Shown: positions 8,701-18,461 of the stretch, in pieces
How the letters are laid out: the number at the start of each line of letters is the position of its first letter
Numbering within the stretch: the first letter of the stretch is position 1
DNA from: Methylocystis silviterrae
GTDB lineage: Bacteria; Pseudomonadota; Alphaproteobacteria; Rhizobiales; Beijerinckiaceae
Direction: 5' to 3'
Length of the DNA: 64,000 bases
Assembly (NCBI RefSeq): GCF_013350005.1
Contig: NZ_JABVWW010000012.1
Coordinates: 1-64,000 of the forward strand
Translations under genes and position numbers: made by a program
The notes under the pieces: model-generated
What the model was told of the DNA's origin: nothing
What the model saw: only the letters and a program-made list of their open reading frames with translations
Databases searched by the model: none

Positions 8701-10266
8701 TCAGGCCGCGACTGATGTTGGCGTGGGACGCGTCCGCTCCCGGAACAGGCCATGCAGCGCATCCCAATCGAGCACCAGTTCGCCGCCGTCGCTGCGAAGT
8801 TGCTCGTCCCAGCTCGCGAGCAGATCGAGACAGGCATGATCGATATACGTCAGCTCGTTGAGATGCACATGGAGACGCGCACCCCGCGGCAAGGCTTCGA
8901 AAGCGGCGGCGAGTTGCGGCAGTCGTATGAAAGTCGCGGCGCCCTCCAGGTGGATCACGGTCATGCCGTTGATCTGTTCGCCGCGGATGTTGAGATGCGA
9001 GAATGTGTAGAGCAAGCGCGCGACCGCCAGACCGACGCCAACCGCAATGCCGGTCAGCACGTCGGTCGCGACCACCGTCGCCAACGTCGCCGCGTAGATG
9101 CCGGTTTCGATACGGTCCTGACCCCAGAGAAAGCGTGCGAACCCGAGATTGATCAGATTGATCCCCGCGTAAACCAGCACCGCCGCGAGGCTCGCCACGG
9201 GGATGATGCGCAGCACGTCGGGCGCGAGCGTGATGAACAGCAGAATCCACAGGCCGTGGAGCACGGTCGAGAGTCTCGTGCGTCCGCCCGCCGTGACATT
9301 GGCTGAACTGCGCACGATGACGCCGGATACCGGCAGCACGCCAAGGATGCCGCAAAGGAAATTGCCGACGCCCTGCGCGACAAGCTCCTTGTTGTAACGG
9401 GTTCGCGGCGTCCGTCGCTGCATCGCGTCGACGGCGGTCGCCGTCAGCAGCGATTCCGCGCTCGAAACGAAGGCGAGCGACAACGCCGCCGCCCAGAGCG
9501 CGCCCTCGCCGACTCGGCCAAGGGTGTGCGTTGTCGGCAAATTCACCGCGGCGAAAAGATCGTCCGGCGCCGGGACATATTTAATGTCGAGGGCGAAGAA
9601 GGCTGCAGCCGCCGTCGCCAGGCCTACGCCGACGAGCGGGGCGGGGAGAAACGACAGCCATCTCGGCGCAAAGCGGCGCCACGAGAGAATGACGGCGACT
9701 GTGAGCAGTCCGATCAGGGCGGCGGATTGGTGCGCCTCCATCGTCACGCCCTTCCAAACGGCAAGCGGCAGCGACCAGAGATTGACGACGCCGCCAAACT
9801 CCTGTCCCGTCCCGGGCGGCGTATCGTCGACCATGACGTGAAATTGCGAGGCGAAAATCAGCAAGCCGATTCCGGCGAGCATGCCCTGAATCAGCGCGGG
9901 CGCGACCGCCCGAAACACCGGTCCGAAGCGCAGGGCGCCGGCCGCAATCTGAATCACGCCCGACATTATCACGATGAGCCCGAAAACCTCGAAGCCGAGG
10001 TCCTTGATGAACACGGCGGCCATCACTGCCGCGCCATTCGCAGCGCCGCTCACTTGCAGGGGACAGCCCGAAAGCAGGCCGACGACGATGCCGCCGATGA
10101 CGCCGCTGATGAGGCCGACGGCGGCAGCGTTTTCGAACGGAAAGCCGGCGACGAGCGCGAGACCCATCGACAAGGGGAGGGCGACGAGCAGCACGACGAC
10201 GGAAGCGAAGACGTCGTCTTTGATCGCCGAGAGGCGAGAAGGCGCGACATCAAGTTCTACAGACAT
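8701..10266 (-). CDS. SulP/SLC26-family anion transporter with STAS domain
   Basis: 521 residues. Ten or more membrane spans fill residues 15-400, with family segments such as PLSMGLALVAGFPFENAAAVG, SGAANGAAVMAAVF and FVSSAESLLTATAVD. A C-terminal STAS domain (about 420-505) includes LHVHLNELTYIDHACLDLLASW. SulP proteins move sulphate, bicarbonate or other anions across the inner membrane. The gene for a beta-carbonic anhydrase is 45 bp upstream on the same strand, which favours bicarbonate as substrate, as in the marine/cyanobacterial BicA-type pairs; this is inferred from context. Confidence 0.85.
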   Translation of the reverse strand: MSVELDVAPSRLSAIKDDVFASVVVLLVALPLSMGLALVAGFPFENAAAVGLISGVIGGIVVGLLSGCPLQVSGAANGAAVMAAVFIKDLGFEVFGLIVIMSGVIQIAAGALRFGPVFRAVAPALIQGMLAGIGLLIFASQFHVMVDDTPPGTGQEFGGVVNLWSLPLAVWKGVTMEAHQSAALIGLLTVAVILSWRRFAPRWLSFLPAPLVGVGLATAAAAFFALDIKYVPAPDDLFAAVNLPTTHTLGRVGEGALWAAALSLAFVSSAESLLTATAVDAMQRRTPRTRYNKELVAQGVGNFLCGILGVLPVSGVIVRSSANVTAGGRTRLSTVLHGLWILLFITLAPDVLRIIPVASLAAVLVYAGINLINLGFARFLWGQDRIETGIYAATLATVVATDVLTGIAVGVGLAVARLLYTFSHLNIRGEQINGMTVIHLEGAATFIRLPQLAAAFEALPRGARLHVHLNELTYIDHACLDLLASWDEQLRSDGGELVLDWDALHGLFRERTRPTPTSVAA

Positions 10267-10311
10267 TTTCGCATCCTTTAATGGTTCAGGTTCGCGGAAG
10301 CGATCGCGAGG

Positions 10312-10980
10312 TCAAACCTCGACGCTGACGCGTTCTCTCTCTTCGCGCGCAGGCATTTCCGACGGCGTCGGCGCGCGCGCGAATTGGCGCGTCGCGGGGT
10401 CATAAACAAAGACTTCGCCTGTCTCGATCTTGTAGACCCAGCCATGCAGCCTCAGTTTGTCTTGCGCGAGGGCGGAGGCGACGACAGGATGCGTGCGCAA
10501 GTTTTCGAGCTGCGCGAGCACATTCTCCTGGATGGCGACGTTGAGCTGTTCGGACCCGGTTCTGTCCGCGTATTTTTCGTGCATGATGCGCCGCGTCGCT
10601 TCGGCGTGCGACAGCCAGTCGCTCAGCGCGGGAAAAGCTCCGGCCGGCGGCGGATCAAGCAGGCCCTTCATCGCCCCGCAGTGCGAGTGGCCGCAGACGA
10701 TGATGTCCTTGACGCCAAGGCCAGCGATCGCGAATTCGATCGTCGCCGCTTCGCCGCCCCGCACGGCGCCGTAGGGCGGCACGAGATTGCCCGCGTTGCG
10801 CAGGATGAAAAGGTCTCCAGGCGCCGACTGGGTGAGCAGGCACGGGTCGATGCGCGAATCGGCGCAGGTGATGAACAGCGTCTCCGGCGCCTGGCCCTGG
10901 GCGAGGCGCTCGAACAATTCGCGCTGGCTGCCGAACACCTGCGACTGGAAGTGGTGTAGGCCTTCGATCAACCGCTGCAT
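10312..10980 (-). CDS. Beta-class carbonic anhydrase
   Basis: 222 residues. It interconverts CO2 and bicarbonate. Zinc ligands and catalytic pair are visible: Cys39-Ala-Asp41-Ser-Arg43 in ITCADSRIDP, and His98/Cys101 in CGHSHCGAM. LFILRNAGNLVPPYG is the usual substrate-side segment. It sits upstream of the SulP transporter gene and downstream of a small exported CxxC protein, all on the minus strand, so the three are probably co-transcribed. Cytoplasmic: no signal peptide. Confidence 0.93.
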   Translation of the reverse strand: MQRLIEGLHHFQSQVFGSQRELFERLAQGQAPETLFITCADSRIDPCLLTQSAPGDLFILRNAGNLVPPYGAVRGGEAATIEFAIAGLGVKDIIVCGHSHCGAMKGLLDPPPAGAFPALSDWLSHAEATRRIMHEKYADRTGSEQLNVAIQENVLAQLENLRTHPVVASALAQDKLRLHGWVYKIETGEVFVYDPATRQFARAPTPSEMPAREERERVSVEV

Positions 10981-11071
10981 TCTTGGGCTCCTATTGCCTA
11001 TGCGCGAGATCGCGCCGGTGAGTCGCGCTCCAACCGCATGAGAAGAGGCGAGCGTCTCTCAGGCGGTCGCG

Positions 11072-11299
11072 TCAATTCAAGCCGCCGACTCTTTCATCCG
11101 CCTGTTCGGATACGCCCACGTCGTCGGCCGTCGGCGGTCGGCAGCCCGCATCTGCGTTGCGCTTGCGCAATTGGCTAAAAAGGTCGCAGAGCAGGCAGTG
11201 TCCAGGGGCGCTGTCGATGAATTCGCGCCCGGTGGCGAATCCGGGTGACGTCAGCGCCCCTGCCAAGGCCAGCGCGATGAGTGCGGAGCGATGCGCCAT
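11072..11299 (-). CDS. Small exported CxxC protein upstream of carbonic anhydrase
   Basis: 75 residues from ATG 11299, chosen because AAAGGAGGAC stands 4 bases upstream; the frame is open to 11347 without a ribosome site. A signal peptide (MAHRSALIALALAGALTSPGFA) precedes a short mature part with HCLLCDLF (CxxC) and a third Cys in AGCRPP. It could bind a metal or form a disulphide. First gene of the proposed carbonic-anhydrase/SulP operon, divergent from the LysR gene. The family is not recognised. Confidence 0.6.
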   Translation of the reverse strand: MAHRSALIALALAGALTSPGFATGREFIDSAPGHCLLCDLFSQLRKRNADAGCRPPTADDVGVSEQADERVGGLN

Positions 11300-11418
11300 T
11301 GCCGTCCTCCTTTGGTCGAAGCGCCGCCGCGACGCTGACGTCGTCAAAGATGGCGCAGGGGATTGAGATTGAAAATAAGGATATATAAATTAGTTGCATC
11401 GTTAAAAGCTATGGAACC

Positions 11419-12309
11419 ATGGACCGTCTCAACTATCAGCATCTGTTCTATTTTTGGAACGTCGCCCGGGAAGGCGGCGTCACCCGCGCGAGTGAAAAGC
11501 TCGGATTGGCGCAGCCGACGATCAGCGGCCAGATCGCGGTTTTGGAAGCGTCGATCGGCGCGCAGCTCTTCCGCAAGGAAGGCCGCAATCTGGTGATGAC
11601 CGAAACCGGACGCACGGTGTTCAATTACGCCGACGAAATATTTTCGCTGGGCCGCGAGCTCGGCAGCGCCTTGAAGAACCGCGCGGGCGCAGTCAGCGTC
11701 AGGCTGAGCGTCGGCGTGTCCAACGCCTTGCCGAAACTTGTCGTCTATCGTCTGCTCGAACCCGCTCTCGCTGCGCATAATCAAGTCGTTTGTCATGAGG
11801 ATAAGACCGAGCGCCTCCTGGCCGAACTGCCAGTGCACGGAGTCGATCTCGTGTTTTCAGACTGGCCTGCGACAGGCGCCGCGGATGCGCGCATCTACAA
11901 TCATCCGATCGGCGAATGCGGCGTGGCGGCCTTTGCAGTCCCGCAATTGCAGCAGCTGTACCGGAAGAATTTCCCGCGATGTCTCGATGGCGCGCCGCTC
12001 TTGCTGCCGACGTCGAACACCGCGTTACGACGTTCGCTCGACCAATGGCTGGACGCCAACAGGCTCTTTCCAAAAATCGTCGCGGAAGTTGAGGACAGCG
12101 CGCTGCTGAAGACATTTGGGGCGGCGGGCGCCGGCGTCTTCATGGCGCCGACCGCCGTTCGCGCCCAGGTCGAGGAGCAATATGGCGTCAAATACATCGC
12201 CACTCTCGACGGCGTCAGCGAGCGATTCTATGCGATCACCGCGCAGAGAAAGATCAAGCACGCGGGCGTCGCGACAATCCTTGAAAGCGCTCGCGACTGG
12301 CTGGTCTAA
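11419..12309 (+). CDS. LysR-family transcriptional regulator, NhaR-like
   Basis: 296 residues. The N-terminal winged HTH follows the NhaR pattern: LNYQHLFYFWNVAREGGVTRA, AQPTISGQIAVLE, LFRKEGRNLVMTETGR. A periplasmic-binding-like effector domain follows. NhaR itself activates the Na+/H+ antiporter in response to sodium. Here the gene is divergent from the carbonic anhydrase/SulP cluster, with a 119-bp AT-rich intergenic region (11300-11418), so that cluster is its likely target. A CPA1 antiporter gene lies 1.7 kb away at 14040. Its 3' end overlaps purK by 4 bp on the other strand. Confidence 0.85.
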   Translation: MDRLNYQHLFYFWNVAREGGVTRASEKLGLAQPTISGQIAVLEASIGAQLFRKEGRNLVMTETGRTVFNYADEIFSLGRELGSALKNRAGAVSVRLSVGVSNALPKLVVYRLLEPALAAHNQVVCHEDKTERLLAELPVHGVDLVFSDWPATGAADARIYNHPIGECGVAAFAVPQLQQLYRKNFPRCLDGAPLLLPTSNTALRRSLDQWLDANRLFPKIVAEVEDSALLKTFGAAGAGVFMAPTAVRAQVEEQYGVKYIATLDGVSERFYAITAQRKIKHAGVATILESARDWLV

Positions 12310-13382
12310 TCGTTGAACACGCGCGTCACATGACCCATCTTGCGGCCCGCGCGCGTCTCTTTTTTTCCGTAAAGATGCAGACAGGCGCCGTCTTCGTGCG
12401 CCAGCTCCGGCCACGCGTTGACGTCGTCGCCGATCAGATTGCGCATCTCGACGCGGCGACCGTGCCGGCGCGCGGCGCCGAGCGACCAGCCGGCGACCGC
12501 GCGCATATGCTGCTCGAACTGCGAGGTCAGCGCGCCGTCGAGCGTCCAATGTCCGGAGTTGTGCACGCGCGGCGCAATTTCATTCACGATCAAGGTCTCG
12601 CGGTCGCCATCGCGGACCACAAACATCTCGACCGCGATCACGCCGACGTAATCGGCGGCCTCGGCGAGGCGCCGGGCGATGTCGATCGCCTGTGTCGCCG
12701 TTTCGTCGGCGATCTCGGCGGGCGCGATGGTCATCGCCAGAATATGTTGTTCATGGAGGTTTTCGGAAACGTCATAGGCGCGAAATTCACCGTGCAGTCC
12801 GCGCGCGGCGACGACCGACACTTCTTTCTCGAAGGGCACGACGCTTTCCAGAATGCATGGCGCGCCGCCAAGCGTGCGAAAGGCGACGGCGAGGTCGCCG
12901 CCATCGCGCAACTGAGTCTGACCCTTGCCGTCATAGCCAAGGCGCCGCGTCTTCAGGATCGAGTTGCGGCCGAGCTGCGCGACGGCGCGCGCAAGCGCGC
13001 CCGCGTTGTCGACGGCGACGAAATCGGCCGTCGCGATCCCGAGGCTCTGCACGAACTGCTTCTCAATGAGCCTGTCCTGGGTCAGGGCCAGCGCCCTGGG
13101 ATTGGGGCGCACTGGCCGATGCGCTTCGAGGACGTGCGCCGTGCGGGCGGGCACGTTCTCGAATTCGTACGTCACGACGTCGACAGATTCGGCAAAGGCG
13201 GCGAGAGCGGCTTCGTCGCTAAAGTCGGCTTGCGTGCGCGCGGCGCAGACGTCGAAGGCCGGGTCGTCGGACACAGGGGAGAAGACATGCGCCTTCAGTC
13301 CGAGCCGCGCGCCGGCCAGCGCCAGCATGCGCGCGAGCTGGCCGCCGCCAAGAATGCCGATCGTCGCGCCGGGCGCGAGCAT
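12306..13382 (-). CDS. purK: N5-carboxyaminoimidazole ribonucleotide synthase
   Basis: 358 residues. ATP-grasp enzyme that joins AIR and bicarbonate to give N5-CAIR in purine synthesis. It starts with the family's [18 protein letters not shown], has [12 protein letters not shown] (ATP-binding loop), [11 protein letters not shown] and [14 protein letters not shown]. The ATG overlaps the purE stop by one base, so the two are translationally coupled. The stop overlaps the 3' end of the convergent LysR gene. Confidence 0.95.
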   Translation of the reverse strand: MLAPGATIGILGGGQLARMLALAGARLGLKAHVFSPVSDDPAFDVCAARTQADFSDEAALAAFAESVDVVTYEFENVPARTAHVLEAHRPVRPNPRALALTQDRLIEKQFVQSLGIATADFVAVDNAGALARAVAQLGRNSILKTRRLGYDGKGQTQLRDGGDLAVAFRTLGGAPCILESVVPFEKEVSVVAARGLHGEFRAYDVSENLHEQHILAMTIAPAEIADETATQAIDIARRLAEAADYVGVIAVEMFVVRDGDRETLIVNEIAPRVHNSGHWTLDGALTSQFEQHMRAVAGWSLGAARRHGRRVEMRNLIGDDVNAWPELAHEDGACLHLYGKKETRAGRKMGHVTRVFND

Positions 13383-13879
13383 CAGGCGCCGTCGCGCGGC
13401 GTCGCCGCCACGTTGTCCGTCTGACGCGCGCGATAGTCCGCGAGACGCGCGGCGAGCGCCTTGTCGGCGAGGGCAAGAATTGCGGCGGCGAGCAGCGCGG
13501 CGTTGATCGCCCCGGCCTTGCCGATGGCGAGGGTTCCCACAGGCACGCCGCCCGGCATCTGCACGATCGAGAGCAGCGAATCGAGGCCTTTCAGCGCTTC
13601 CGATTCGACGGGAACGCCGAGGACCGGCAGCGGCGTCATCGCGGCTGTCATGCCCGGCAGATGCGCGGCGCCGCCAGCTCCGGCGATGACGACCTGAAAG
13701 CCTTCCGATTCGGCGCCCTTCGCGAAGGCCGCCAGTCGATCGGGCGTGCGATGGGCCGAAACGATGCGCACGTCGTAGCCGATTTCGAGCGCCGCGAGAG
13801 TTTCCACCGCGTGGCGCATCGTCGCCCAGTCGGATTGCGACCCCATGATGACGGCGACCGGCGGCTTAGACTTCCCCAC
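13382..13879 (-). CDS. purE: N5-carboxyaminoimidazole ribonucleotide mutase
   Basis: 165 residues from a GTG at 13879, preceded by AAGGAAG, which matches the family length; an in-frame ATG at 14041 would add 54 unrelated residues and overlap the antiporter gene. The signature [11 protein letters not shown] is at the N-terminus, with SAHRTPDRL (catalytic His) and [17 protein letters not shown]. It converts N5-CAIR to CAIR and acts directly after PurK, whose gene it overlaps. Confidence 0.94.
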   Translation of the reverse strand: MGKSKPPVAVIMGSQSDWATMRHAVETLAALEIGYDVRIVSAHRTPDRLAAFAKGAESEGFQVVIAGAGGAAHLPGMTAAMTPLPVLGVPVESEALKGLDSLLSIVQMPGGVPVGTLAIGKAGAINAALLAAAILALADKALAARLADYRARQTDNVAATPRDGA

Positions 13880-14039
13880 TCTGGCTTCCTTCGCAAAGGG
13901 AAGCCATGCGGCATAGACGATGGCTTCTCGATAGGCAAGCGCGCGATCGGCGCCGATCGCGGGCCGATTTCGCTTCGCGAACCGGCGGCGTGCAGCTAAA
14001 GAACCCTGCAAGATTTCCTTTGATCGGAGTAGACGCGGC

Positions 14040-15251
14040 ATGGATGAAGGTCTGAGGCAAGCGGTCGCGGTGCTGGCGGTGGCGATGATCGTCGCAATCG
14101 CCGCGCGTCAGATCAGACTGCCCTATACGGTCGGACTGGTTCTTGTCGGCGCCGCCGTCGCTTTGTCGGGCGCAGACTTCGCGCCGCATCTGACTCATGA
14201 TCTGATTTTCGACCTCGTCTTGCCGCCGCTCCTGTTCGAGGCGGCGCTGACCCTGTCCTGGCGCGAACTGGTGCGCGATTCGCTGCCTTTGCTCGCGCTC
14301 GCGGGAATCGGAACGGTCGTTTCCGCAGCCGTTGTCACGGCGTCGATGACGACGTTCCTTCACTGGCCTCTCTTCTCGGCGATGCTGTTTGGCGCGCTGA
14401 TCGCGGCGACGGATCCGGTCGCGATCATTGCGATGTTCAAGGACAACCGGATCAAAGGCCGGATGCGGCTGCTGGTCGAAAGCGAAAGCCTGCTCAACGA
14501 CGGCGCTGCGGCGGTGCTCTTCGTCATGGCGCTCGCCTTCGTGCAAAGCGGCGGCGCGGACCAGAGCGCCGCGGCGACCGCCTTGACTCTCGTGAAAGTC
14601 GTGTTCGGCGGCGTCCTTGTCGGGGCCTTGTTCGGCGGGGCCGCCATCCTCGCGTCGCTGCGCACCTCGGAACATCTCATCGAAGCAGCGCTGACGACCA
14701 TCGCCGCATTCGGCTCGTTTCTGGTCGCCGAATATTTCCATGTCTCCGGCGTGCTGGCGACAGTGACGGCCGGCCTCGTCATGGGCAATCTGGGCCTGCT
14801 GAGCGAGCAGGAAGGCGGCTACATCACTCTCAAGGGGCGCGAATTCGTTCTGTCCTTTTGGGATTTCGCGGCTTTCCTGGCCAATTCCATGGTGTTTCTC
14901 ATGATTGGCGCGGATGTGGCGTCGACTCCGTTCGGCGCCGTTGGGGCGACGGCGCTGGTCGTGGGGATCGCTACGGTGCTTTGCGCGCGCGCCATCGTCG
15001 TCTATCCGTTGAGTTCGTTGTTTTTCGTTTCGCGATGGAAGATCTCGTTTCGCGAGCAGCATGTTCTCTGGTGGGGCGGCTTGCGCGGCGCGCTTGCGCT
15101 CGCCCTGGCGCTGTCGCTTCCGGGCGATCTGCCGCAACGCGATGAGATACTCGCCATCACTTTCGCCGTGGTCGGCTTCTCGATTGTGGTTCAGGGCCTC
15201 ACCATGCCGCTGCTGCTGCGCGCCCTCGGCTTCGTGGCGGGGCGGCCGTAA
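14040..15251 (+). CDS. CPA1-family Na+(K+)/H+ antiporter
   Basis: 403 residues and about 12 membrane spans. Family motifs include [43 protein letters not shown] (ion-site Asp), [11 protein letters not shown] (with the ND pair) and [18 protein letters not shown]. No long C-terminal cytoplasmic domain, unlike NhaP2 or eukaryotic NHE. Inner-membrane sodium/proton or potassium/proton exchange for pH and salt balance. Divergent from purE. Confidence 0.9.
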   Translation: MDEGLRQAVAVLAVAMIVAIAARQIRLPYTVGLVLVGAAVALSGADFAPHLTHDLIFDLVLPPLLFEAALTLSWRELVRDSLPLLALAGIGTVVSAAVVTASMTTFLHWPLFSAMLFGALIAATDPVAIIAMFKDNRIKGRMRLLVESESLLNDGAAAVLFVMALAFVQSGGADQSAAATALTLVKVVFGGVLVGALFGGAAILASLRTSEHLIEAALTTIAAFGSFLVAEYFHVSGVLATVTAGLVMGNLGLLSEQEGGYITLKGREFVLSFWDFAAFLANSMVFLMIGADVASTPFGAVGATALVVGIATVLCARAIVVYPLSSLFFVSRWKISFREQHVLWWGGLRGALALALALSLPGDLPQRDEILAITFAVVGFSIVVQGLTMPLLLRALGFVAGRP

Positions 15252-15298
15252 GCGGCGATCCGGCCACCGAGCGGCGGGAGGGACGAAGCCAATCCAGC

Positions 15299-15514
15299 TT
15301 AAGCGATAATGTCGGGCGTGAGCTGGTCTTCGAGATAGGCGATGCGGTCGCGCAGCAGCAGCTTGCGTTTCTTCAGCCGCTGAATCTGCAGCTGATCGGC
15401 GACGCCGACCGCCAGCAACGCGTCGATCGCGGTCTCCAGATCGTGATGCTCCAGCCGAAGCCACGCGACTTCAGCGCGGGTCGCGCTCGTGTCGATCTCG
15501 CTCGTGTCGTTCAT
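15299..15514 (-). CDS. YdcH/DUF465-family small coiled-coil protein
   Basis: 71 residues from ATG 15514 (the longer frame to 15571 adds 19 unlikely residues). The family pattern is clear: LRLEHHDLETAIDAL, then QIQRLKKRKLLLRDRIAYLED, a helical hairpin. Function unknown. A second member, at 17140, lies on the other side of selO. Confidence 0.85.
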   Translation of the reverse strand: MNDTSEIDTSATRAEVAWLRLEHHDLETAIDALLAVGVADQLQIQRLKKRKLLLRDRIAYLEDQLTPDIIA

Positions 15515-15616
15515 TGACAGCCGCCGTTGAGCGCCATTGAACGCTGGGGAATCGATGGCTCTAGATCGCAATTATCGCGCCGCAGCCATGGCGCGTTCAA
15601 GCGAATTGCTCTGTCG

Positions 15617-17032
15617 TCATTCATAGGCGCTCCGCATCTCGTCGATTGCAGCGATCTTGGCGTAAAGCGGCGTCCAGTCGTCGCGCTCGGCGATCGCCGC
15701 CCAAAGCGCCTCGACCTCGTCGATCAGCATCGTACAGGGCGCCGCGCCCCGGAAATAGGGGTGATCCAGGCGCGCTGTCGGCGCCGGCTCATGTTCGGCC
15801 AAAGCGGCGTGAAGCGGCGTGAAAGCCTCCGCTTCGTAATGCGCCGCGGACGGACTGTGTTTGGCGCGCGCGGCGGACGCCATGCCGCCGCGCCAGTCGA
15901 AGAAGGTCCGTTCGAAGGGGGCCTGCGTCATTGTCAGAAAATCGACGAAGGCCTTCGCCAGCGCAGCGTCGGCTTCCTCGCCGGCCGAGGCGAGCCCGAG
16001 CCGATTGAGCAGCGCCGCCCGAAATTCCTGCTGGATGCGCGTGGGAAAGGTCGCCAGAACCTTTTCGGCGGCCTTTAACCCGATGAGGGGGATCAGACAT
16101 TCGGCCAGACGGGACAGATTCCAGCCCAGCGCGCCGGGCTGACGCCCGAAGGCGTAAAGCCCGCTTTCGTCGAAATAGGCGGCGGTGAAGGTCGGGTCGT
16201 AGACCGGCGCAAAGCGCCATGGGCCATAGTCGAAGCTCTCGCCGGTGACGTTGATATTGTCGGAATTCAGCACGCCGTGAACGAAGCCTGACGCCATATA
16301 GCCGGCGCCAAGCCGGGCGACCCGCGCCACGACCTCTTCGAGAAAGGCGAGGGCCCTCTCCGGGGCCGGCAGATCGGCGATGGCGGGAAAATAGTAGCGG
16401 CAGACATGGTCGAGCAGCCTCTCGATCGCCGCGGCGTCGTCATGGAAGGCGAGGCGCTGAAACGTTCCGATGCGAATATGCGAATGCGACAGGCGCACCA
16501 GCACGCTGGAGCGCGTCGGCGACGGTTCGTCGCCGCGCATCAGCGCCTCGCCCGTTTCGATCAGGCTGAAGGTCTTGGAGGTGTCGACCCCGAGCGCCTC
16601 CAGCATCTCCGTCGCCAGAATCTCGCGCACGCCGCCCTTGAGCGTCAGCCGCCCGTCGCCGCGCCGCGACCAGGGAGTCTGGCCGCTGCCCTTGGTGCCG
16701 AGATCGAGCAGGCGGCCGTCCTTGGCGTCGCGCAGCTGCGCGAAGAGGAAGCCGCGACCGTCGCCGAGATCCGAGTTGTACACGCGGAATTGATGGCCGT
16801 GATAGCGCAGCGCCAGCGGATGCGCCAAGCCGCCCGGGAGCGGCGAAAAACGCCCCAAATGCTCGATCCACTCCGCATCGCTCAGCCCGTCGAGGCCGAC
16901 CCGCGCCGCCCAGCGCTGATTGCGGTAGCGGAGTCGATGCTCGGGGAACGTTGCGGGTTCGACGCGGTCGAAGAAGGGCTCGCCCAGACCTTCGTGTAAC
17001 GTCTCGGGGCGATAAAGCTCGGTAACGGGCAT
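15617..17032 (-). CDS. selO: Protein adenylyltransferase SelO (YdiU/UPF0061 pseudokinase)
   Basis: 471 residues from ATG 17032 (MPVTELYRPETLHEGLG); 25 extra upstream codons look non-coding. SelO has a kinase fold with ATP bound in reverse and transfers AMP to Ser/Thr/Tyr of target proteins, tied to oxidative stress. Visible motifs: YNSDLGDGRGFLFAQL, DLGTKGSGQTPWSRRGDGR, GVREILATEMLEALG, the metal-binding GVLNSDNINVTGESFDYGPW, and RLGLASAGEEADA near the C-terminus. Length slightly short of E. coli YdiU (478). The C-terminal selenocysteine/cysteine of some SelO proteins is not seen: the protein ends IDEMRSAYE. Confidence 0.92.
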   Translation of the reverse strand: MPVTELYRPETLHEGLGEPFFDRVEPATFPEHRLRYRNQRWAARVGLDGLSDAEWIEHLGRFSPLPGGLAHPLALRYHGHQFRVYNSDLGDGRGFLFAQLRDAKDGRLLDLGTKGSGQTPWSRRGDGRLTLKGGVREILATEMLEALGVDTSKTFSLIETGEALMRGDEPSPTRSSVLVRLSHSHIRIGTFQRLAFHDDAAAIERLLDHVCRYYFPAIADLPAPERALAFLEEVVARVARLGAGYMASGFVHGVLNSDNINVTGESFDYGPWRFAPVYDPTFTAAYFDESGLYAFGRQPGALGWNLSRLAECLIPLIGLKAAEKVLATFPTRIQQEFRAALLNRLGLASAGEEADAALAKAFVDFLTMTQAPFERTFFDWRGGMASAARAKHSPSAAHYEAEAFTPLHAALAEHEPAPTARLDHPYFRGAAPCTMLIDEVEALWAAIAERDDWTPLYAKIAAIDEMRSAYE

Positions 17033-17139
17033 AAGGACGGGGGCTCGCAAATCGCGCGCCGCGGCGCGAATGCCAAAAAAATAAGGCGGAGATCTCTCTC
17101 CGCCCATGGCGTGAAGCAGAAAGTGAGCGAAGGGAAACG

Positions 17140-17319
17140 CTAATGTCGCGTTTCGCTAATCGACAATTTGACGAGCTCGTCCTTGATCTGCAGCTTTTTG
17201 CGCTTGAGTTCCAGGATCTTCAATTCGTCCGATTGGGGATGCAGCTGTTCCTGCTCGATCTCCTTTTTGAGCGCGTCATGGCGGCGCTGGAGTTCGACGA
17301 TATGGCCCTGCAAGGACAT
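17140..17319 (-). CDS. YdcH/DUF465-family small coiled-coil protein
   Basis: 59 residues from ATG 17319, set by TAAGGAGGT 7 bases upstream. Two helices: MSLQGHIVELQRRHDALKKE and LKILELKRKKLQIKDELVKL, typical of the YdcH family. Function unknown. It is about 107 bp upstream of selO on the same strand, and a related gene follows selO, so selO is bracketed by two members. Confidence 0.85.
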   Translation of the reverse strand: MSLQGHIVELQRRHDALKKEIEQEQLHPQSDELKILELKRKKLQIKDELVKLSISETRH

Positions 17320-17570
17320 GCGAAACCTCCTTAACTTCTCTCCGCTCGACAAGCGGGAGGGGCGTTAAGTCTGCCACAAAGCGGGCGCGCCGCAAGACTC
17401 GAAATCGCCCAACGTCACAAAACTTTTGCACGCGAAGCACGTGTCCTTTACGGAACGTCAATTCTTTCCGTGGCTTGCGGTTAAGGCTGATTCCCGATGT
17501 CGCAGGCAAAGCCCGCTTGCGCGTCGCCGCGTTCGTCAGTATAGACGGGCGCTCCGGCCCATGGGCCTGG

Positions 17571-17645
<75 letters not shown>

Positions 17646-17808
17646 TCCAAGCGGCCCATTTCGGTTCGCCCTTCGCCGCAAAGCCAGGAAACATTGGCCC
17701 AACCGTCCGTCAGCCCGACGTGCGCGCGAAACTGTAGCTGGTCGCTTGCCCGAGCATATCCGCGCCCCATCTGGCGTCTTGCTTCGTTCGAAGAGGCAGG
17801 GGCGGCGT

Positions 17809-18069
17809 ATGTGGAAGTATCTATTCCTCACCCTGCTTGGCGTCACCCTTGCCGCCGGCGCGGCCCAGTCCAAAGATCAAGCAAAGGCGCCCAAAAACTG
17901 TTTCCCTATCCTTCGCACAGCGGGGGGCGCCCCGACGCGCCCTTACGGTCAGATACCGTACTCGGTGTGGCACTATGCCCTTTATCAACCGTTTTGCGAG
18001 GGCAAATCCGCGAAGACATGCGTTTGGGCATGTGGAAAGGCGCCCTCCCAGGACGGCGGCGCTGAATAA
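17809..18069 (+). CDS. Small secreted cysteine-containing protein
   Basis: 86 residues from ATG 17809, after AAGAGGCAGGGG. The signal peptide is MWKYLFLTLLGVTLAAGAAQS. The mature part has four Cys (KNCFPIL, PFCEGK, KTCVWACGK), likely disulphide-bonded, and PYGQIPYSVWHYALYQPF. The upstream 21 in-frame codons are not needed. Family not recognised. Confidence 0.55.
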   Translation: MWKYLFLTLLGVTLAAGAAQSKDQAKAPKNCFPILRTAGGAPTRPYGQIPYSVWHYALYQPFCEGKSAKTCVWACGKAPSQDGGAE

Positions 18070-18171
18070 ATGCTCGTGGCTAAGGCGCGTTCGCCATCTC
18101 GATTGCCTGGCTCCACTGCGGCGTCCATAGCTGCTCCCATCCGCCCCGACCGGGCGAAAGCGGAGGAGACC

Positions 18172-18450
18172 ATGGATCTGCCTGCGATTGACCCGCTGAT
18201 TGGGATTGGCGTCGCTGCCTCGACCGCCATCACCGACGCGGTCTATGTATTCTTCAACGCCGCCGTGTCCGAGCGGCGGCGCGTCGCCGCTGCGAGCTGG
18301 AGCAGCATCTGGTATCTGCTCTCGGCCTTTGCGGTGATCAGCTATACGTCGAACTGGGCCTATGTCGCGTTCGCGGCGGTGGGCGCCTGGGTTGGCGGCT
18401 TCTTGTCCATTACCGTGCTGAACCGCCTCGTGCCCCTGCGCAAACCTTAA
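18172..18450 (+). CDS. Small three-span membrane protein
   Basis: 92 residues from ATG 18172, fixed by CGGAGGAGACC directly upstream. Three hydrophobic spans (about residues 8-30, 38-58, 62-85) with RRR between the first two, positive inside. Family not firmly recognised; similar short proteins occur in Hyphomicrobiales. Same strand as the secreted protein at 17809 but with its own ribosome site. Confidence 0.7.
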   Translation: MDLPAIDPLIGIGVAASTAITDAVYVFFNAAVSERRRVAAASWSSIWYLLSAFAVISYTSNWAYVAFAAVGAWVGGFLSITVLNRLVPLRKP

Positions 18451-18461
18451 GAATTCCGCGC

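Noticed and set aside
13866..15464. 532-codon minus-strand ORF opposite the Na+/H+ antiporter
   Set aside because: Charged low-complexity sequence antisense to a membrane protein; a typical shadow.
17694..18065. 123-codon plus-strand ORF overlapping the secreted protein at 17809
   Set aside because: No signal peptide, Arg/Pro-rich, and no ribosome site; the other frame has both a signal peptide and a site.
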